NCBI GenBank assembly: GCA_902542925.1
Contig: CACBWF010000007.1
Location: forward strand, 1-35,467
DNA from: an uncultured Alphaproteobacteria bacterium
GTDB lineage: Bacteria; Pseudomonadota; Alphaproteobacteria; Methylaequorales; Methylaequoraceae
Reading direction: 5' to 3'
DNA length: 35,467 nt
How positions within the stretch are numbered: the first letter of the stretch is position 1; every line of letters begins with the position of its first letter. This document shows, piece by piece, positions 32,930 through 35,467 of the stretch. The notes beneath the pieces are model-generated. The model was not told where the DNA came from, did no database searches, and was given only the letters and a program-made list of their open reading frames with translations. The position numbers were made by a program, and so were the translations under genes.

Positions 32930-33805
32930 ATGCTTACTTTCCAAGAGTTAATTTTCAAGCTACAAAATTTTTGGTCTAAGCAGGGTTGCATTCTCCTTCA
33001 ACCTTATGACCTGAATATGGGTGCCGCTACATTTCATCCAGCTACTTCTTTGAAATCTTTGGGACCAGATCCATGGAAGGTTGCATATTTACAACCTTGT
33101 AGAAGGCCAACAGATGGAAGGTATGGCGAGAATCCAAATAGACTTCAACATTATTTTCAATTTCAGGTTCTCATTAAGCCGTCTCCTAAAAATGCTCAAG
33201 ATCTTTTTTTAGATAGCTTAAAGAATATATCAATTGATTTTCATAAACACGATATAAAATTTCTGGAAGATAATTGGGAAAGTCCAACTTTAGGAGCAGC
33301 AGGTCTTGGTTGGGAAGTACAATGTAATGGTACTGAAATTAGTCAATTCACTTATTTTCAACAAATGGGTGGATATGAGTGTAATCCAGTAAGTGTAGAA
33401 TTTACATATGGCCTAGAAAGGATTGCAACTTTTATTCAAAAAGTTGATAGTTTGTATGATATTATTTGGAATAAAAATGGAGTCACTTATGGTGATCTTT
33501 ATTTAAACAATGAAAGAGAATTTTCAAAATTTAACTTTGAATATGGATGGGTAGGTGATCAAAAAGAAGATTATAGTAATTTTTTATTTGAAGCAGAGAA
33601 TGCATATAAAAAAAATATTAACCAGCTTTTAGATCAAAAATTATTATATCCTGCTTATGAAGAATGTCTTAGATACACACATTTTTTTAATCAGCGAGAT
33701 GCTGGTGGAGAAATATCAGTTTCAAAAAGGCAATCTGATATTCTGGAAATAAGAAGTTTTTTTAAAAAATGCTGTCAGTTATATTTAGAGAGTCTTAAAA
33801 AATGA
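32930..33805 (+). CDS. glyQ: Glycyl-tRNA synthetase alpha subunit
   Basis: Catalytic subunit of the bacterial alpha2beta2 glycyl-tRNA synthetase. The start TFQELIFKLQNFWSKQGCIL and the block RRPTDGRYGENPNRLQHYFQ (about 58-77) are signature; ENWESPTLGAAGLGWEVQ-like (about 114-131, here DNWESP) and TYFQQMGG (about 141-148) form the active-site face. 291 residues, normal. The stop overlaps the glyS ATG (ATGA). Confidence 0.97.
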   Translation: MLTFQELIFKLQNFWSKQGCILLQPYDLNMGAATFHPATSLKSLGPDPWKVAYLQPCRRPTDGRYGENPNRLQHYFQFQVLIKPSPKNAQDLFLDSLKNISIDFHKHDIKFLEDNWESPTLGAAGLGWEVQCNGTEISQFTYFQQMGGYECNPVSVEFTYGLERIATFIQKVDSLYDIIWNKNGVTYGDLYLNNEREFSKFNFEYGWVGDQKEDYSNFLFEAENAYKKNINQLLDQKLLYPAYEECLRYTHFFNQRDAGGEISVSKRQSDILEIRSFFKKCCQLYLESLKK

Positions 33806-35467
33806 CTGAACTATTATTGGAAATTTATGGTGAGGAAATTCCTCCTTCATTTCAGTATGAAGGTAAAGAAAAGATTAAAGAAGCATTTACTACTTTTTTG
33901 AATGAAAAAAAAATTAATTACAATGAAATAAATTTATTTGCAACGGCTAGAAGATTTGTAATTGTTATAAACGGACTTCCAATAAATATGCCAGAATCTA
34001 GAGAATTAGTTAGAGGACCAATTACATCCGCGAGTCAAAATGCCATCGATGGTTTTTTAAGATCCAAAAAAATTTCAGATATTTCCAAATTAAAAAAAAA
34101 AATTCTAAATACCAAAGAATACTTTTTTTTTGAAAAAATACTCCCAAAAACTCCCATAAAAGAAATTTTTAATATTGGCATTCCTGAGATTTTATCAAAT
34201 ATCAAGTGGAGTAAATCAATGGTTTGGGTATCCCGAAAAATAAAATGGATTCGGCCAATCAAACACATCTTTTGTATTTTAAATAAAGAAAATATTTTGA
34301 TTGATTTTGAAGGTATCGAATCTTCAAATTACTTTTATGGTAATTATCAATACGGAAATACAAAACTTAAGTGTAGTTCTTTCAATGAATATGAAGATAA
34401 ACTCAAAGACAATTATGTTGTTTTGAAAGAAGATGTAAGAATGAGAAGAATTGAGAAATTACTTTCAAAATACAAAGCTCAGAATTATGAGATTATTTTT
34501 GATAAATCCGCTATTAATAGTGTTGAATTCCCTAGTTTATATATAGGAAGTTTTGACAAATCCTATTTAAAACTCCCTACTAGTTTCCTTGTTGCAGTAA
34601 TATCAGGAAAACAAAATTATTTCTCTTTTACAAAAAAAAGTAATAATCAAAATAACATAGAAAATATATTTGGTTATATTTCCAATAAAAAAGAAGATAA
34701 TGTTATCAAAAAAGACTTTGAAAAAGTTTTGAATTCAAGATTTTTAGATACAATTTATTTTTTAAATTCAGATATTAAAATTGGTTTAGAGCAATATTAT
34801 AATAAATTAGAAGATCTTATATATTTTGAAGGTTTAGGAAATTTAAGACAAAAATCTGAGAGAATAAGTAATCTTAGTAAATTTATAGCCAAACAATTAT
34901 TCAGTAAAATATTAATAAATAATGATGGAGATCTAAAATTTAATGAAATCAAATATGCAAAAGCAGATCTTGTATCTAGTCTAGTACAAGAATTCCCAGA
35001 ACTCCAAGGTGATGTTGGATCTCACTTATTAAAATTAAAGAAATCAAGCAAAGAAGTATGTAAAGCATTAAAGGAGCAATATCTTCCGAACACCTCTGTC
35101 GACAAGTGTCCAAAAGAACCATTATCTATTTGTTTGTCAATTGCTGACAAAATTGACCATTTAGTGGGCATATTTTTAATTGGCAAAAAACCAACTGGGT
35201 CGAAAGATCCATATGCCCTAAGAAGATCTGCATTTGGAATAATAAGAATCATAATTGAAAATAAACTTAATATTGATCTGAATAGAATGATTAGCTTTAC
35301 TGAAAAAATATATTTCGATCAGAAAAATAATTTGAATAAAAATCTTGTTAACCAAAATTTATGTGCTCTAAATATAACTAAGTCAAAAAAATTAGAGATA
35401 AATGAATATTTGAGTCAAAGATTGTCCTATTATCTTAAAGACAAATTTTCACCGGAAAAAATACATT
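33802..35467 (+). CDS. glyS: Glycyl-tRNA synthetase beta subunit, 3' end cut by window edge
   Basis: tRNA-binding beta subunit paired with GlyQ. The frame from ATG 33802 is open to the window end, giving about 555 of the usual ~690 residues. Visible family blocks: LLLEIYGEEIPPSF at the N-terminus, ATARRF (about 49-54), RGP (about 73-75), KWSKSMVWVSRKIKWIRPIK (about 135-154) and the HD-like region LSIADKIDHLVGIFLIGKKP followed by TGSKDPYALRR (about 449-479). Translationally coupled to glyQ by a 4-base overlap. The C-terminal anticodon-binding domain is outside the window. Confidence 0.95.
   Translation, partial: MTELLLEIYGEEIPPSFQYEGKEKIKEAFTTFLNEKKINYNEINLFATARRFVIVINGLPINMPESRELVRGPITSASQNAIDGFLRSKKISDISKLKKKILNTKEYFFFEKILPKTPIKEIFNIGIPEILSNIKWSKSMVWVSRKIKWIRPIKHIFCILNKENILIDFEGIESSNYFYGNYQYGNTKLKCSSFNEYEDKLKDNYVVLKEDVRMRRIEKLLSKYKAQNYEIIFDKSAINSVEFPSLYIGSFDKSYLKLPTSFLVAVISGKQNYFSFTKKSNNQNNIENIFGYISNKKEDNVIKKDFEKVLNSRFLDTIYFLNSDIKIGLEQYYNKLEDLIYFEGLGNLRQKSERISNLSKFIAKQLFSKILINNDGDLKFNEIKYAKADLVSSLVQEFPELQGDVGSHLLKLKKSSKEVCKALKEQYLPNTSVDKCPKEPLSICLSIADKIDHLVGIFLIGKKPTGSKDPYALRRSAFGIIRIIIENKLNIDLNRMISFTEKIYFDQKNNLNKNLVNQNLCALNITKSKKLEINEYLSQRLSYYLKDKFSPEKIH

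Overview
The window looks like a stretch of chromosome from a very AT-rich, streamlined (probably marine) alphaproteobacterium carrying an integrated mobile element in its left quarter. The alphaproteobacterial assignment is an inference. It rests on a circularly permuted two-piece tmRNA gene, a COQ9-like gene, thyX in place of thyA, compact operons with overlapping genes, and family-level resemblance of the core proteins to low-GC groups such as SAR11 and HIMB59-like lineages. No 16S or other species-level marker is present.

Region 1 (1 to about 8656) is a mobile element that continues beyond the left edge. It holds a tyrosine integrase (cut off at base 1), a serine recombinase, a 17-kDa-antigen-like lipoprotein, a 50-residue ribbon-helix-helix regulator, a 39-residue membrane peptide, and about ten small orphan genes in short operons. 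Its right end abuts the 3' end of the tmRNA gene, a common attachment target. Three things stand out. (a) Ten of the sixteen 4-bp palindromes, including AATT, GATC, AGCT, GTAC, ACGT and TCGA, were not found anywhere in about 8.6 kb, although the adjacent chromosome is full of them. (b) A conserved motif with core TGTTCCCCY occurs four times in one orientation, three times abutting the -35 box of a recognisable promoter. (c) Several untranslated leaders are strongly structured: two related 90-105 nt hairpin elements inside one operon, and a roughly 430 nt multi-hairpin leader near the tmRNA.

Region 2 (about 8657 to 9012) is the tmRNA gene on the minus strand, with its promoter, acceptor piece, coding piece (encoded tag ANDNEMVLAA), pseudoknot and terminator.

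Region 3 (9026 to 35467) is core chromosome: thyX and mrp (convergent); hflK-hflC-degP-miaA; the branched-chain amino-acid genes ilvB-ilvH-ilvC-leuA; the rod-shape genes mreB-mreC-mreD-mrdA-rodA; then a six-gene minus-strand operon in which apt leads an undescribed ExbB/ExbD-like membrane system, a lipoprotein and an AI-2E-type permease. A quinone-flavoured group follows (COQ9/TetR-like, ABC1/UbiB-like kinase, polyprenyl diphosphate synthase), and the window ends in glyQ-glyS, with glyS cut by the right edge.

All counts and structures were read by eye; nothing was searched or folded by program.
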